Source of the DNA: Lachnospiraceae bacterium
Lineage (GTDB): Bacteria > Bacillota > Clostridia > Lachnospirales > Lachnospiraceae
Length of the DNA: 61,573 nucleotides
Direction: 5' to 3'
Assembly (NCBI GenBank): GCA_017441265.1
Contig: JAFRYE010000024.1
Span: 1 to 61,573 of the forward strand
Shown here: positions 52,492 through 61,347 of the stretch, in pieces
Position numbering within the stretch: the stretch's first letter is position 1
How the letters are laid out: each line of letters begins with the position of its first letter
Translations under genes and position numbers: made by a program
The notes under the pieces: generated by a model
Told to the model about the DNA's origin: nothing
The model's input: the letters and a program-made list of their open reading frames with translations, nothing else
The model's database searches: none

Positions 52492-53517
52492 TCACACTTT
52501 CACGCGTCCCGCGAGGATGTCGTTGTAATCCGCGAGGTTTTTGCGAAGAAGATTCGGAATATCCAGCTCGTACGGGCAGCGCGTCTTGCAAAGGCCGCAG
52601 TCGACGCACTCATCAATCCGCGCCATCTCCGTCTTCCAGTGGTCCGAGAGCCAGGCCTGCGACGGCGCGCGGCGGATCATTTGCGACATGCGCGCGCACT
52701 GGTTGATGACGATGCCCACGGTGCACGGCGAGCAGTAGCCGCAGCCGCGGCAGAAATCACCGAGCAGCTCCTGGCGGTCCTTCTAAATGAACTCGCGCAG
52801 CTCGTCCGTCATCGAAGCGTCTTTTTCGAAAAATGAGAGCCACTCCGCAAGCTCCGTCTCCCGCTGGACGCCCCAGATCGGCAGCGCCGGATACTGCAGC
52901 ATGAATGCCATACACGCCGTGGAATTCGTGAGCAGTCCGCCGGAGAGCCCCTTCATGGCGATAAACCCCATGCCCGCCTCCGCGGTGGCCTTCACAAGCG
53001 CGATGTCACGCTCCGACGCGAGATAGGAAAACGGAAACTGCAACGTCTCATACAGCCCGCTCGCCACGATCTCCTCGGCAACTCCGATCTTGTGTGCGGT
53101 GATACCGATATGGCGGACAAGGCCCTTTTCCTTCGCCTCACAGAGCGCCTCGTAAAGCCCCGTGCCGTCCCCCGGCCGGAAGCACTGCGGCGCGCAGTGA
53201 AGCTGATAAATATCGATATAATCGGTGCGGAGCGCCTCCAGACTTGCCTGAAGCTCCTCGCGGAGTGCGTCTCCGGACTTCGCCTGCGTCTTGGTTGCGA
53301 TGACAACATTTTCGCGCATGCCTTCAAATGCCTCACCGAGTTTTCGCTCGCTGTCCGTGTAGGCGTGCGCCGTGTCAAAAAAGCGGATCCCTCCGTCGTA
53401 CGCACGGCGAAGAAGACGCACTGCGGTGTCGGTGTCAACGCGCTGGATCGGCAGTGCGCCGAAGCCATTTTGCGGAACCGTGATGCCGGTCCGCCCGAGG
53501 GTGATCGAAGGAATCAT
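52492..53517 (-). pseudogene. ferredoxin-tailed aldo/keto reductase interrupted by an in-frame amber codon
   Basis: Reading from 53517, a full AKR domain ([20 protein letters not shown], with the tyrosine; [29 protein letters not shown]) ends with ELREFI and TAG at 52785-52783. The same frame then continues without any shift for 96 more codons: KDRQELLGDFCRGCGYCSPC and CVDCGLCKTRCPY, the [4Fe-4S] tail normal for this family. The total of 341 codons equals the family length. A single GAG to TAG change explains it. TAG is used as a true stop elsewhere in the window (glycosyltransferase, 7044-7046). Confidence 0.85.
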
Positions 53518-53532
53518 CGCAGCCTCCTAAAG

Positions 53533-54048
53533 TCAGTCAATCTCAATCTGGCACATCTTCATGGTCGTAAGCGCCGCCTCGTGGCTTGAAGGCGTAACGC
53601 CCGCGCAGCACGAAGGATCAACGCTCACGGTGATCTCCGGGTACAGAGCCTTCAAAATCAGCGCGTTCGAAACGACGCAGATGTCCGTGCAAAGGCCGAT
53701 CAGCTCAATCTCCTCAAGCTCGCCGGGCATGTCGTCAAACACGTCCGCCCAGCCCGTAAAACCGAAGGTCGGCTTGTTCACCACAAGCGCGTCCGACGTG
53801 TCGAGCCCCTCGCGGATCTCCCAGCCGTTCGTCCCCTCGATGCAGTGCGACACAGGCAGGTGCCAACCCTCGTTGGTCTCGAGGTAGTTCGCCTGGTGCG
53901 TGTCGCGGGTGAAGATGATCTGCCACCCCTCCGCCTTGCGAGCCTGAATCTTCTGTGCTACCGTGTCCACGATCGCCAGCGCCTCGGGAGTCCCGAGGTT
54001 GCCGTCAATGAAGTCATTTTGCATGTCAACAACGATCAACGCTTTCAT
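53533..54048 (-). CDS. cysteine hydrolase, nicotinamidase/isochorismatase-like
   Basis: 171 residues. Catalytic triad positions: D8 in VVDMQNDFIDG, K in VVNKPTFGFTG and the cysteine in LCTDICVVSNAL with a cis-peptide before it. The QNDF and FTRDTHQANYLETNEGWHLPVSHCIEGT blocks match the PncA-like group, though the zinc-ligand pattern D-x-H is D-T-H. Probably hydrolyses an amide such as nicotinamide. RBS GGAGGG. Confidence 0.85.
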   Translation of the reverse strand: MKALIVVDMQNDFIDGNLGTPEALAIVDTVAQKIQARKAEGWQIIFTRDTHQANYLETNEGWHLPVSHCIEGTNGWEIREGLDTSDALVVNKPTFGFTGWADVFDDMPGELEEIELIGLCTDICVVSNALILKALYPEITVSVDPSCCAGVTPSSHEAALTTMKMCQIEID

Positions 54049-54071
54049 AATTCTTCCCTCCCGTATTCACC

Positions 54072-55046
54072 TTAGTATCCGATCTCCCGCAGAACGCGGT
54101 CGATCACCTCTGCATTTTTTACGGAAAATAATTCCGAAATGTGCGGTTTTTCCCCGCACAGAATGCACTTGTTCAGCTGCTCGATCTCGAGCGAATAGTT
54201 TTGCGGAGCGAACACTTCCCTCTCGATACGCCCCTGCGCGTTGCGGATCTCGTAGCGAAGATTGCCCTCCTGGTTGTACTCCACGTCCGAGCGGATCGAG
54301 CCCTTCGAGCCGTGGATATAGAGCCGGTCAAACCGCGAATTCGTGCCGACGCCCAGATTCATTCCGACCGTGAACGAAGCCCGCGCCCCGTTCGCGAACG
54401 ACATGACCGCGGTCGTGAGCATGTCCACGCCCAGGTCGGTAAACTCCGCCGAAGCCTTCACCGACGAGACGTCACTGTCGATCAGCGAGAGGATCATTGT
54501 CGTGCAGTAGCAGCCGAGGTCGTACATCGCCCCGCCGCCGAACTCCTTGTGCAGGCGGAAGTCCTCCGTGTAGCCCTGCGTGACAAAGGCGGTATCGATA
54601 AAGTCGACGTCCCCGATGACGCCGCTTGCAACATCATTTTTCAAAGACTCCACATACGGGCTGTGAAGATACGCATACGCCTCCATCAGGATGACGCCGC
54701 ACTCCCGCGCCGCAGCGTACATCTCGCGCGCCTCGTCCGCATTGAGCGCCAGCGGCTTTTCGCACAGCACGTGTTTGCCGGCCCGCAGAGCCTTGATCAC
54801 CCACGGCTTGTGCAGGTCGTTGGGAAGCGGAATGTACACCGCCTCAACGTTCGGATCCGCAAGGAGTTCATCGTAGCTTCCGTACGCCTTCTCAAATCCG
54901 AATTCCTCGGCAAATGCCTTCGCCTTCTCCAATTTTCTTCCCGCTACCGCATACAGACGGCAATGCTCCGCCTTCTTCATGCCCGGGATCGTGCAGCCGC
55001 GCGCGATGCCGGCAGTGCCCAGAACGCCCCAACGAACCATTTCCAT
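54072..55046 (-). CDS. Gfo/Idh/MocA-family oxidoreductase
   Basis: 324 residues. N-terminal NAD(P)-binding GVLGTAGIA, the family motif GKHVLCEKPLALNADEA (catalytic EKP lysine), then GGGAMYDLGCYCTTMI in the C-terminal domain. Sugar or inositol dehydrogenase of unknown specificity. RBS GAGGAAAA. The hydrolase gene follows 23 bp downstream. Confidence 0.88.
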   Translation of the reverse strand: MEMVRWGVLGTAGIARGCTIPGMKKAEHCRLYAVAGRKLEKAKAFAEEFGFEKAYGSYDELLADPNVEAVYIPLPNDLHKPWVIKALRAGKHVLCEKPLALNADEAREMYAAARECGVILMEAYAYLHSPYVESLKNDVASGVIGDVDFIDTAFVTQGYTEDFRLHKEFGGGAMYDLGCYCTTMILSLIDSDVSSVKASAEFTDLGVDMLTTAVMSFANGARASFTVGMNLGVGTNSRFDRLYIHGSKGSIRSDVEYNQEGNLRYEIRNAQGRIEREVFAPQNYSLEIEQLNKCILCGEKPHISELFSVKNAEVIDRVLREIGY

Positions 55047-55068
55047 AGAATTTTCCTCTCTTAAAAAT

Positions 55069-55142
55069 TTTAATCAAACTCTAATCTTCCTTCAAAGATG
55101 CTTTCATATTTCTTTGTTATGCTGATATCGTCCCAAGGGACG
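55069..55142 (+). promoter_or_regulatory. pspC control region
   Basis: TTAATCAAACTCTAATCTT (55070-55088), 29 bp, then TATGCT (55118-55123) as candidate -10. The same 19-mer (18/19) with the same 29-bp spacing lies upstream of the FtsX operon. An additional stem CGTCCC-AA-GGGACG at 55129-55142 lies in the leader. Confidence 0.6.
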
Positions 55143-55192
55143 AAACGGTTGCACAAATTAAATTACAAAACAACTCAAAGGAGATTGCTACT

Positions 55193-55465
55193 ATGAAAAA
55201 ACTTTACAAATCCGGCACTGACAAAAAAATCTGCGGCGTATGCGGCGGTCTCGCCGAATACTTCAACATCGATTCCTCGACAGTTCGTCTGATCACCGTG
55301 CTCCTCGTGCTCTTCGCGGGAATGAGCATCTGGGTTTACATCATCGCGGCGCTCCTCATGAGCCCCGCGCCGAAGACCTACTTCGATGGCTACACCGGCT
55401 ACAAGAGCCCGGTTGGCAACTACGACAGCACGTACTACTACAACGGCAATTACAACAACTTCTGA
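55193..55465 (+). CDS. pspC: PspC-domain protein
   Basis: 90 residues. It has the LYKSGTDKKICGVCGGLAEYFNIDSSTVRLITVLLVLFAGMSIWVYIIAALLMSP core of PspC, one transmembrane segment and a Tyr/Asn-rich tail. PspC proteins protect the membrane under envelope stress and can anchor PspA. GGAGA 9 nt before ATG. Apparently monocistronic, with an unusually long 190-bp upstream region containing the shared regulatory element. Confidence 0.9.
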   Translation: MKKLYKSGTDKKICGVCGGLAEYFNIDSSTVRLITVLLVLFAGMSIWVYIIAALLMSPAPKTYFDGYTGYKSPVGNYDSTYYYNGNYNNF

Positions 55466-55593
55466 CAAGGTTTGTCACGCTTGGATTGCCTGTATTCTAC
55501 AGCGGTAGTATTGCAAAATGCAATGGTTTTTTAACTCCATTTTCAGACAATCTTCGCTACTCTTGAGCGGCTCGCCTGCTTACGCGAAACCGC

Positions 55594-55875
55594 TCAGGGA
55601 TTCGGCTCTCTGAGCCGCCCGCGAATCTCTTCAAGTTCCTTTTCCAGGGCGAGCGCCTTCTTCGTCTCCTTCGACAGAGACTCGATGGCCTCGTCCTGCT
55701 TTTTGTCTATTGCCCTCTGGGAATCTTTCCTATTACCCCGTGATCCCGCGATGATCTTGTAGAACAAAAGCGCGATCAGGTAAAGCACCGCCAGCATCCC
55801 GATCACCCAGAACACCGCGAAAAATGTAAAGAACCCCGGGTAGTTTTCAAACAGATCCATAAAGAATTTGTACAT
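55594..55875 (-). CDS. small membrane protein with coiled-coil tail
   Basis: 93 residues. One helix (FFTFFAVFWVIGMLAVLYLIALLFY) followed by a charged predicted coiled coil (KKQDEAIESLSKETKKALALEKELEEIRGRL). RBS GAGGAGG about 10 nt upstream. Convergent with pspC; unknown function. Confidence 0.65.
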   Translation of the reverse strand: MYKFFMDLFENYPGFFTFFAVFWVIGMLAVLYLIALLFYKIIAGSRGNRKDSQRAIDKKQDEAIESLSKETKKALALEKELEEIRGRLREPNP

Positions 55876-55922
55876 CGGTTCGTATCCTCCTCATCTTCTG
55901 CAAACATATTATAACACATTTT

Positions 55923-56420
55923 TCACGAAATCTCAGTATAGATCATCCCGTTCTTCCCCCGGTCCGATCGCATCAGCGACACGTGCGTCGCCAGCATGCG
56001 CCCAATGGGCGCCTCCGACACCGGCACCGCCCCGCCGCCCGGCACGGACACCCTGCGGATCAGCGTGATATGCGGCGAAAAATGCTTTCTGTCAAAGGGA
56101 ATCCCCGCCTCCGCAAGCTCCCTGCGCAGCCGCTTCACATACGCCTGAAGCGCTTTATTGTCCGCCAGACCGACCCAGAACAGGTCCCCAAAGCAGCCGA
56201 CGCCAGCTAACGCAAGCTCCGTCGGCCGGAAATCCGCGCGCTCAATCGCCTCAAGCACCGCCTCGGGATCGTCGTAATCGCCGACAAATGCAAGCGTCAG
56301 GTGAAGATTTTCCGCCGGCGTGTAATTCCCGGTGACGCGCTGTGCGCGCAGCGACTGCTGCAGCCCCGTCAGCGCCTTCCGCATCACGTCGTCAAATTGA
56401 ATCGCAATAAACAGTCTCAT
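55923..56420 (-). CDS. thpR: RNA 2',3'-cyclic phosphodiesterase
   Basis: 165 residues. The two 2H-phosphoesterase motifs HLTLAF and HITLIRR are about 85 residues apart. The LFIAIQFDDVMRKAL opening and the FWVGL strand match ThpR (LigT-like). It hydrolyses 2',3'-cyclic ends of RNA. The RBS is poor; the gene is preceded by a decayed isomerase. Confidence 0.88.
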   Translation of the reverse strand: MRLFIAIQFDDVMRKALTGLQQSLRAQRVTGNYTPAENLHLTLAFVGDYDDPEAVLEAIERADFRPTELALAGVGCFGDLFWVGLADNKALQAYVKRLRRELAEAGIPFDRKHFSPHITLIRRVSVPGGGAVPVSEAPIGRMLATHVSLMRSDRGKNGMIYTEIS

Positions 56421-56465
56421 ACTAATCCCAATCGCCGTAATCAAAATCCCATTCGACGACCGCTC

Positions 56466-57066
56466 CTACGCCATATACTCCGTGTTCGTCTTAAGCCACG
56501 CCACCGACTTCCGCAGCGCCTCCACGGTCTTCGTCTCCAGCACACATCGCGCATTGTGCGCCTTCGCTGTCGCAAGCCGCTCCGCCAGATCCAGCTCCCC
56601 GTCGCCGAGCGCCAAATGATTCCTTCCCTGCTCGGTCGCATCGTGCACATGCATATGCAGCAGCCGGTCCTCGTGCTCGCGGATGAACGGCACATCAATC
56701 TCCTTAATCCCCTTCGAGTGCCCGATATCCCACGTCAGCCCGAACTTCGGACTCATCAGCGCAATCTCGATCGCGCGCTTCTCATAATCCCGGAAACCAT
56801 CGGTATTCTCGATCACAATGCGAATGTCACTGTCCCCGATCCACTCCCCGCACCGCTCGCGGAAGAACTCCCACATCCCGATGTACGTCGCAAAATCCCG
56901 CCTTCTCGGCAAACTCCTTCAGCGCGTCCGTATACTCCAGGTCCTGCACCTGGTACTCCGGAAAATTCATATTCAGTTCCACAAACGAAAGCCCCAGCTC
57001 CCGGCACAACACAAGGTTGTCCTCCAGGGTGCGGTTTTCAATTAAGGTCGGCATTCCGAATTGCAT
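56466..57066 (-). pseudogene. sugar phosphate isomerase/epimerase with internal deletion
   Basis: The 5' part reads MQFGMPTLIENRTLEDNLVLC...LKEFAEKAG, the first two strands of an AP-endonuclease-2-like TIM barrel. The next stretch, in another frame, starts at YIGMWEFF and runs RIVIENTDGF, FGLTWDIGHSKGI, HMHVHDA to a normal end. About 60-80 residues of the middle of the barrel are missing and the frame changes at the joint near 56900. The 5' start follows GGAGG. It was probably inactivated by one deletion. Confidence 0.7.
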
Positions 57067-57098
57067 AAAAAGCCTCCACTTCTTCACATAATTTGATG

Positions 57099-59204
57099 TT
57101 ACCAAAACGACACCAACTCATCAAATCCATCCATAATCAACTTTTGAATTTTCTTTCTCTTACTTGATTGAATCGGGCCTGTATAAGTATGTGTCGCAGA
57201 TATTTCTGAATGAGACAAATGCGTTGACAATCGTAATTCATGTATCTCCAAACACATATTAAAGAAATTAGGCAAGTAGCTGGGAAACATCCTACTTCTT
57301 CGATTGATGCTTGATCCTATCTTTCCAAGCTGGTATCCGCCAAGTTCAGGATGTGCTACCGTGAGGATACTACAAATGCGATCATCCAAAGTGTCCCAGA
57401 GATTTACAAAGGCCGTTAAATCGGTTTTCCAGTATCCGAGTGCAGAGAATAACGTGCGTTCAACCTGATCATGCTCCTTTCCCAAACTCTTTTTCCAGGA
57501 AAACTTATACTGCGTTCGGGTTAGTTCAAAGAGATATTTGTTAATTTGACTATTTGAATAGCGGCTTCGTAAAATCAGGCCAGATTCTTTTAACACATTT
57601 TGAGCAATTGGTGCGACTTCAGATAACACGGGAAGATCGCCTACATTTCCTGAGAGCAAATAGTGATTGGCCACAGCCAAAGGCATATCAGCGGCATCTG
57701 ATTTCGACGAATCAGCATTCTTTACAAATGTAGCGAAAGCAGTTTCTTTCATTTTCATTCTTTCAATGCAACCATCTTTTTCAGCAGTATAAATGAAATT
57801 GCTTTTTATCCACCAATTGCTTTTTTCGACATATGAAAACAGCCTCTTTCCAAAAGCTGCTGTATCATATTTCAAGACATAAGCTAGCAGCTGCGCCTTA
57901 AATCTACAATCAACAATAAACATGTTTTTTTTGTCGGAATTTAGTAAATCTTTTGCAAGGTCAGAAAATCTGTGAGCATCAGCAGCGTTTAGTTTTCCTC
58001 TGACCGATTCTAAAAGAATTCCAGCAGAAAACTGTTGTGTTTTGTCCATACAGCATTGATAGATGTAATTACTGATGCTTGGTGGAATTATACGCGGATA
58101 ACGCTGAACATAATATGCGAACGAATGAATCAAATTGGGGTATTTCTCAACTGCAGAAATAGCCAGTTTATTGGTTTTTGAACATTGTGAAACGCACTGA
58201 AAATAGCGGCGAATTGTTGTTAAATCAGCTGGGTTGTCCTTCATCAGTTTTTTAATCGCCCCTATAGCAATCTGCGATTTTTCACTGTCATCAACCTCCC
58301 CCTCAAAAAGGGGCTTGCTTATTCGTTCTATTTCCTTGTCGATATCGGTAATTTCATGGGTTGAAATCTTTGAAGACTGCGGGAATAGGCCCAACTCTTT
58401 ACTCTTCTTGTCGAGGAGGAAGAGCACCCATTTAACCGTTTCTTCATCAGGAGAAAGAATTCTAATATCATTGACATACCTATAGTATACGAAATGCATT
58501 GTCTTTTGAAGTGTCTCTATATATGCATCATACTCTTGGAGAACTACCTCGGCAACAATCCCAGACGCCTGAGGACCTTGAGGTATCCCGGTTCCGAGCT
58601 CACGTCCATCAGCCGATTCCCACTGCTCGATAAGATCAGTTAAAGACTTTGCACAGTTTTCGCTGAAAAAAAACTTATCCTTTAGGATGTCTCGCAGAAG
58701 ATTATGGTTTATGCTGTCATAACAAGCAGTCAAGTCAAATGATGCGATGAACCTATATCCTCTCTGAAAAGCTCTTATAATAGCTTTCGTATATGCCTTG
58801 TAGGAATCCTGCCAGTGTTGATAGAAAAACTCACTTTCTTGCGAGTCACAGAGGTTCCCAAAAACGGTCCTCTTATATCGTTTGGTAATCTCCGGTATAG
58901 AAGTTAATGACTTCGACAATATATTAGCATATGCCTGATATACGATTTGGTCTTCAATTGATAAAAGCGTATACATTCTACTGAGACCATTCGCCTTTGG
59001 CATAAAGACACGAATGCTTTGAGTTGGAAGATAACCAGCCTTTATTCGTTTTTTTAGCAAAGCAATATTTTTATCCCTCGCCATGCCATATATTGAATAT
59101 GTGTTACGAAAAAAATTTTTATATGTACTCTCTGGGTTAGTTAATAGGCGCGTGTACGCAAGGGCCAAATTTGATTGTTTGGCAACGTTAGTAATCGTAT
59201 ACAT
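57099..59204 (-). CDS. defence-type reverse transcriptase with degenerate YVND box
   Basis: 701 residues. The RT domain spans about 30-290: RMYTLLSIEDQIVYQAY (motif 2-like), FDLTACYDSINH with the motif A aspartate at D157, TGIPQGPQASGIVAEVVLQEYD, and FVYYRYVNDIRILS where the catalytic YxDD reads Y-V-N-D (N245). Residues 300-701 are an all-helical, repeat-like region with no known nuclease. QGP-x-x-S and the long helical tail recall the Abi/UG (DRT) lineage rather than group II introns or retrons; the exact type cannot be assigned. RBS GAGGAGG. AT-rich compared with its surroundings and free of the GGAAAATG word, consistent with recent transfer. Confidence 0.82.
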   Translation of the reverse strand: MYTITNVAKQSNLALAYTRLLTNPESTYKNFFRNTYSIYGMARDKNIALLKKRIKAGYLPTQSIRVFMPKANGLSRMYTLLSIEDQIVYQAYANILSKSLTSIPEITKRYKRTVFGNLCDSQESEFFYQHWQDSYKAYTKAIIRAFQRGYRFIASFDLTACYDSINHNLLRDILKDKFFFSENCAKSLTDLIEQWESADGRELGTGIPQGPQASGIVAEVVLQEYDAYIETLQKTMHFVYYRYVNDIRILSPDEETVKWVLFLLDKKSKELGLFPQSSKISTHEITDIDKEIERISKPLFEGEVDDSEKSQIAIGAIKKLMKDNPADLTTIRRYFQCVSQCSKTNKLAISAVEKYPNLIHSFAYYVQRYPRIIPPSISNYIYQCCMDKTQQFSAGILLESVRGKLNAADAHRFSDLAKDLLNSDKKNMFIVDCRFKAQLLAYVLKYDTAAFGKRLFSYVEKSNWWIKSNFIYTAEKDGCIERMKMKETAFATFVKNADSSKSDAADMPLAVANHYLLSGNVGDLPVLSEVAPIAQNVLKESGLILRSRYSNSQINKYLFELTRTQYKFSWKKSLGKEHDQVERTLFSALGYWKTDLTAFVNLWDTLDDRICSILTVAHPELGGYQLGKIGSSINRRSRMFPSYLPNFFNMCLEIHELRLSTHLSHSEISATHTYTGPIQSSKRKKIQKLIMDGFDELVSFW

Positions 59205-59216
59205 TTCCAGCCTCCT

Positions 59217-59288
59217 CTAAGGGATAAATACAACCGCTGTGATTATCTTTCCAAGTTTTTCATCTCTTAACAATACAAAGTCAAATTC
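59217..59288 (-). pseudogene. 3' end of a possible RT-operon gene
   Basis: A frame ending ...LRDEKLGKIITAVVFIP stops 12 bp before the RT start, overlapping its RBS, as in a coupled operon. It has no start before an in-frame TAG about 23 codons up. It could be the remains of an accessory gene cut off at the hsdR junction, or chance. Confidence 0.3.
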
Positions 59289-59333
59289 CTAATCCTTAAC
59301 GCGGTACTTCGGATATAACCAACCGTTCTTAAT

Positions 59334-61298
59334 TCACGATTTCGATTTACAGTTTCCACTACTATTTCCGTAAGAACCTTCCTCTTCCGCCGCCTGATAA
59401 GCCGGCGTGTCCGGTAACGTATACACGTTATCCTGCTTCTTCGCGAAACTCGTATCCCCGATTCCGAAGAACCGCTCGAAGAATCCCTTCAGCTTATCGA
59501 TGATGGTCTGTTTCTTCTTTGCGCGTCCGCCTCCAAATCGAGAGATTGGCGGCATCAGCTTGTCGATGTCCGTACCAGACGTCTTAACCTCGCCATTACG
59601 GAACGAGTCCTCTAAGAAGCGGCGTGTTTCATCCTCGTTCAGATTCTCGTTCTCGACGATCTGCATCAGCTGCTTCTCGCGTTCTTCCGCAACGTAGGAG
59701 CGCCACTCCAACATGACATCATCCACATCGTTGATGCCGGCGATAAAGGTCTCAATCAACGCCTTCTTGCTACGCAACTCCGGCGAAGAATCCACAGCCT
59801 TCTGGATTGTGATAAGCACTTCCTTGTCCGTGCAGTGCGTGTCGTGGTACTTCTTCACCAACAGGAGGATATAGTCGATATTGATTTCAATCTGCCGGAT
59901 CAGCTCTACTTCAAAGACGATATCGTCAGTGATATCCTCTTTTTCCCCTGTTTGTCTTCGTCGGATAATCTCGTCCCGGATATCCTGATAACGTCCGAGA
60001 TAATCCTGAAGATCTCGCTCGGTTATCAGTTCCTTGCCGCGGAACTCATCAAAGGATGACAACAGGTTACGCATGCGAAGGATCGCACCGAACAAAGCCA
60101 CGAAGTCTTTGTGATTCTGTTCGCCCGTAATCCTCGGCTCGGAAAGCGGGAACTTTGCTTCCAATTCCTCAATCATGTCGACATAGCCGGGATGCGGCTT
60201 GTTGTTCATATCGATGTAACCATGATAGTAGGAATCGAACTTCTGCAGGAGCACGATTCCGCCCGCATTGGCATCACCAAACAGCGAGATGGCCTCATCC
60301 ACGCGCTTTTGCAGGTTACGGAAGCATACAATATTACCGAAGGTCTTTATGCTGTTTAAGATGCGGTTAGTGCGGCTGAATGCCTGAATCAGTCCGTGCA
60401 TCCGCAGGTTCTTATCTACCCACAACGTATTGAGCGTGGTCGCGTCAAAGCCGGTCAGGAACATATTGACGACGATCAAGAGGTCGAGTTCCTTGTTCTT
60501 CATCCGAAGGGAAACGTCTTTATAATAGTTCTGGAACCGATCCCCATCGGTCGAATAGTTCGTATGGAACATCTCGTTATAGTCGCCGATCGCATCCTCA
60601 AGGAAATCACGGCTGGTCTTGTCGAGTGCGCTCGTATCCTCACTGTTCTCCTCACCGAGCAGCTCCGCGTCCGGCTCTTCCTCATTGGCAGCATAACTGT
60701 AGATGGTCGCGATCCGCAGCGCCTGTGTCGGACGTTCCGCCATCTGCTTCTTGAATTCCTGATAGTACAGCTTCGCCATCTCGACAGAGGACACGCACAG
60801 GATAGAATTGAAACCGCTGATACGCTGCGACCGTTTAATTTCCGTTACAACGCCGCGATCCGAAGACGCGACGTCTTTGATATTCGTCAGCGCATTAAAG
60901 AGATAGGATTTATCGCCGCGGTACGTTTTCTGATCAAAATGGTCGAGGATATAGCTCGTCACCAGCTCAATCCGCTTCGGCGCCATAAACGCACGCTCCC
61001 GGTCGATATCCCATACCGACTTATCATCGATGTCCGGATCGACATCCATGGTCTTGATATAGTCCACGCGGAACGGAAGCACGTTGCGGTCATTGATGGC
61101 ATCCACGATGGTATAGGTATGAAGCTGGTCGCCAAACGTCTGCTCCGTGGTAAAGAACTGCGGATTTTTTACTGATCCCGTGTTCGTTGCAAAGATCGGG
61201 GTTCCGGTGAATCCAAACAGATGATACTTCTTGAAACTCTGTACGATAGCCGTATGCATGTCTCCGAATTGGCTGCGGTGGCACTCGTCAGCGTATTG
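59334..61298 (-). pseudogene. hsdR: type I restriction enzyme HsdR, 5'-truncated
   Basis: The open frame begins abruptly within the DEAD-box motif (ADECHRSQFG) after an in-frame TGA at 61301-61299 and continues through GFTGTPIF (motif III), a long linker, MFLTGFDATTLNTLWVDKNL and QAFSRTNRI (motifs V-VI), to the helical C-terminal domain. The N-terminal nuclease, Walker A and first RecA fold (about 350-400 residues) are missing. 641 residues from the first ATG remain; full-length HsdR is about 1000. Non-functional for restriction. Confidence 0.85.
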
Positions 61299-61347
61299 TC
61301 AATAGGGACAATCAAATTTTTTCAAAAAGTATTCTCAGCACCTCCAA

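Noticed and set aside
52783-52785. Genome-wide TAG recoding or pyrrolysine
   Set aside because: TAG ends other intact genes in the window (for example at 7044-7046), and no pyl gene is present here. A point mutation is simpler.
57099-59204. Group II intron or retron RT
   Set aside because: No maturase/HNH tail, no msr-msd-like structure that I can see upstream, and QGP-x-x-S plus a long helical tail fit the Abi/UG type better.
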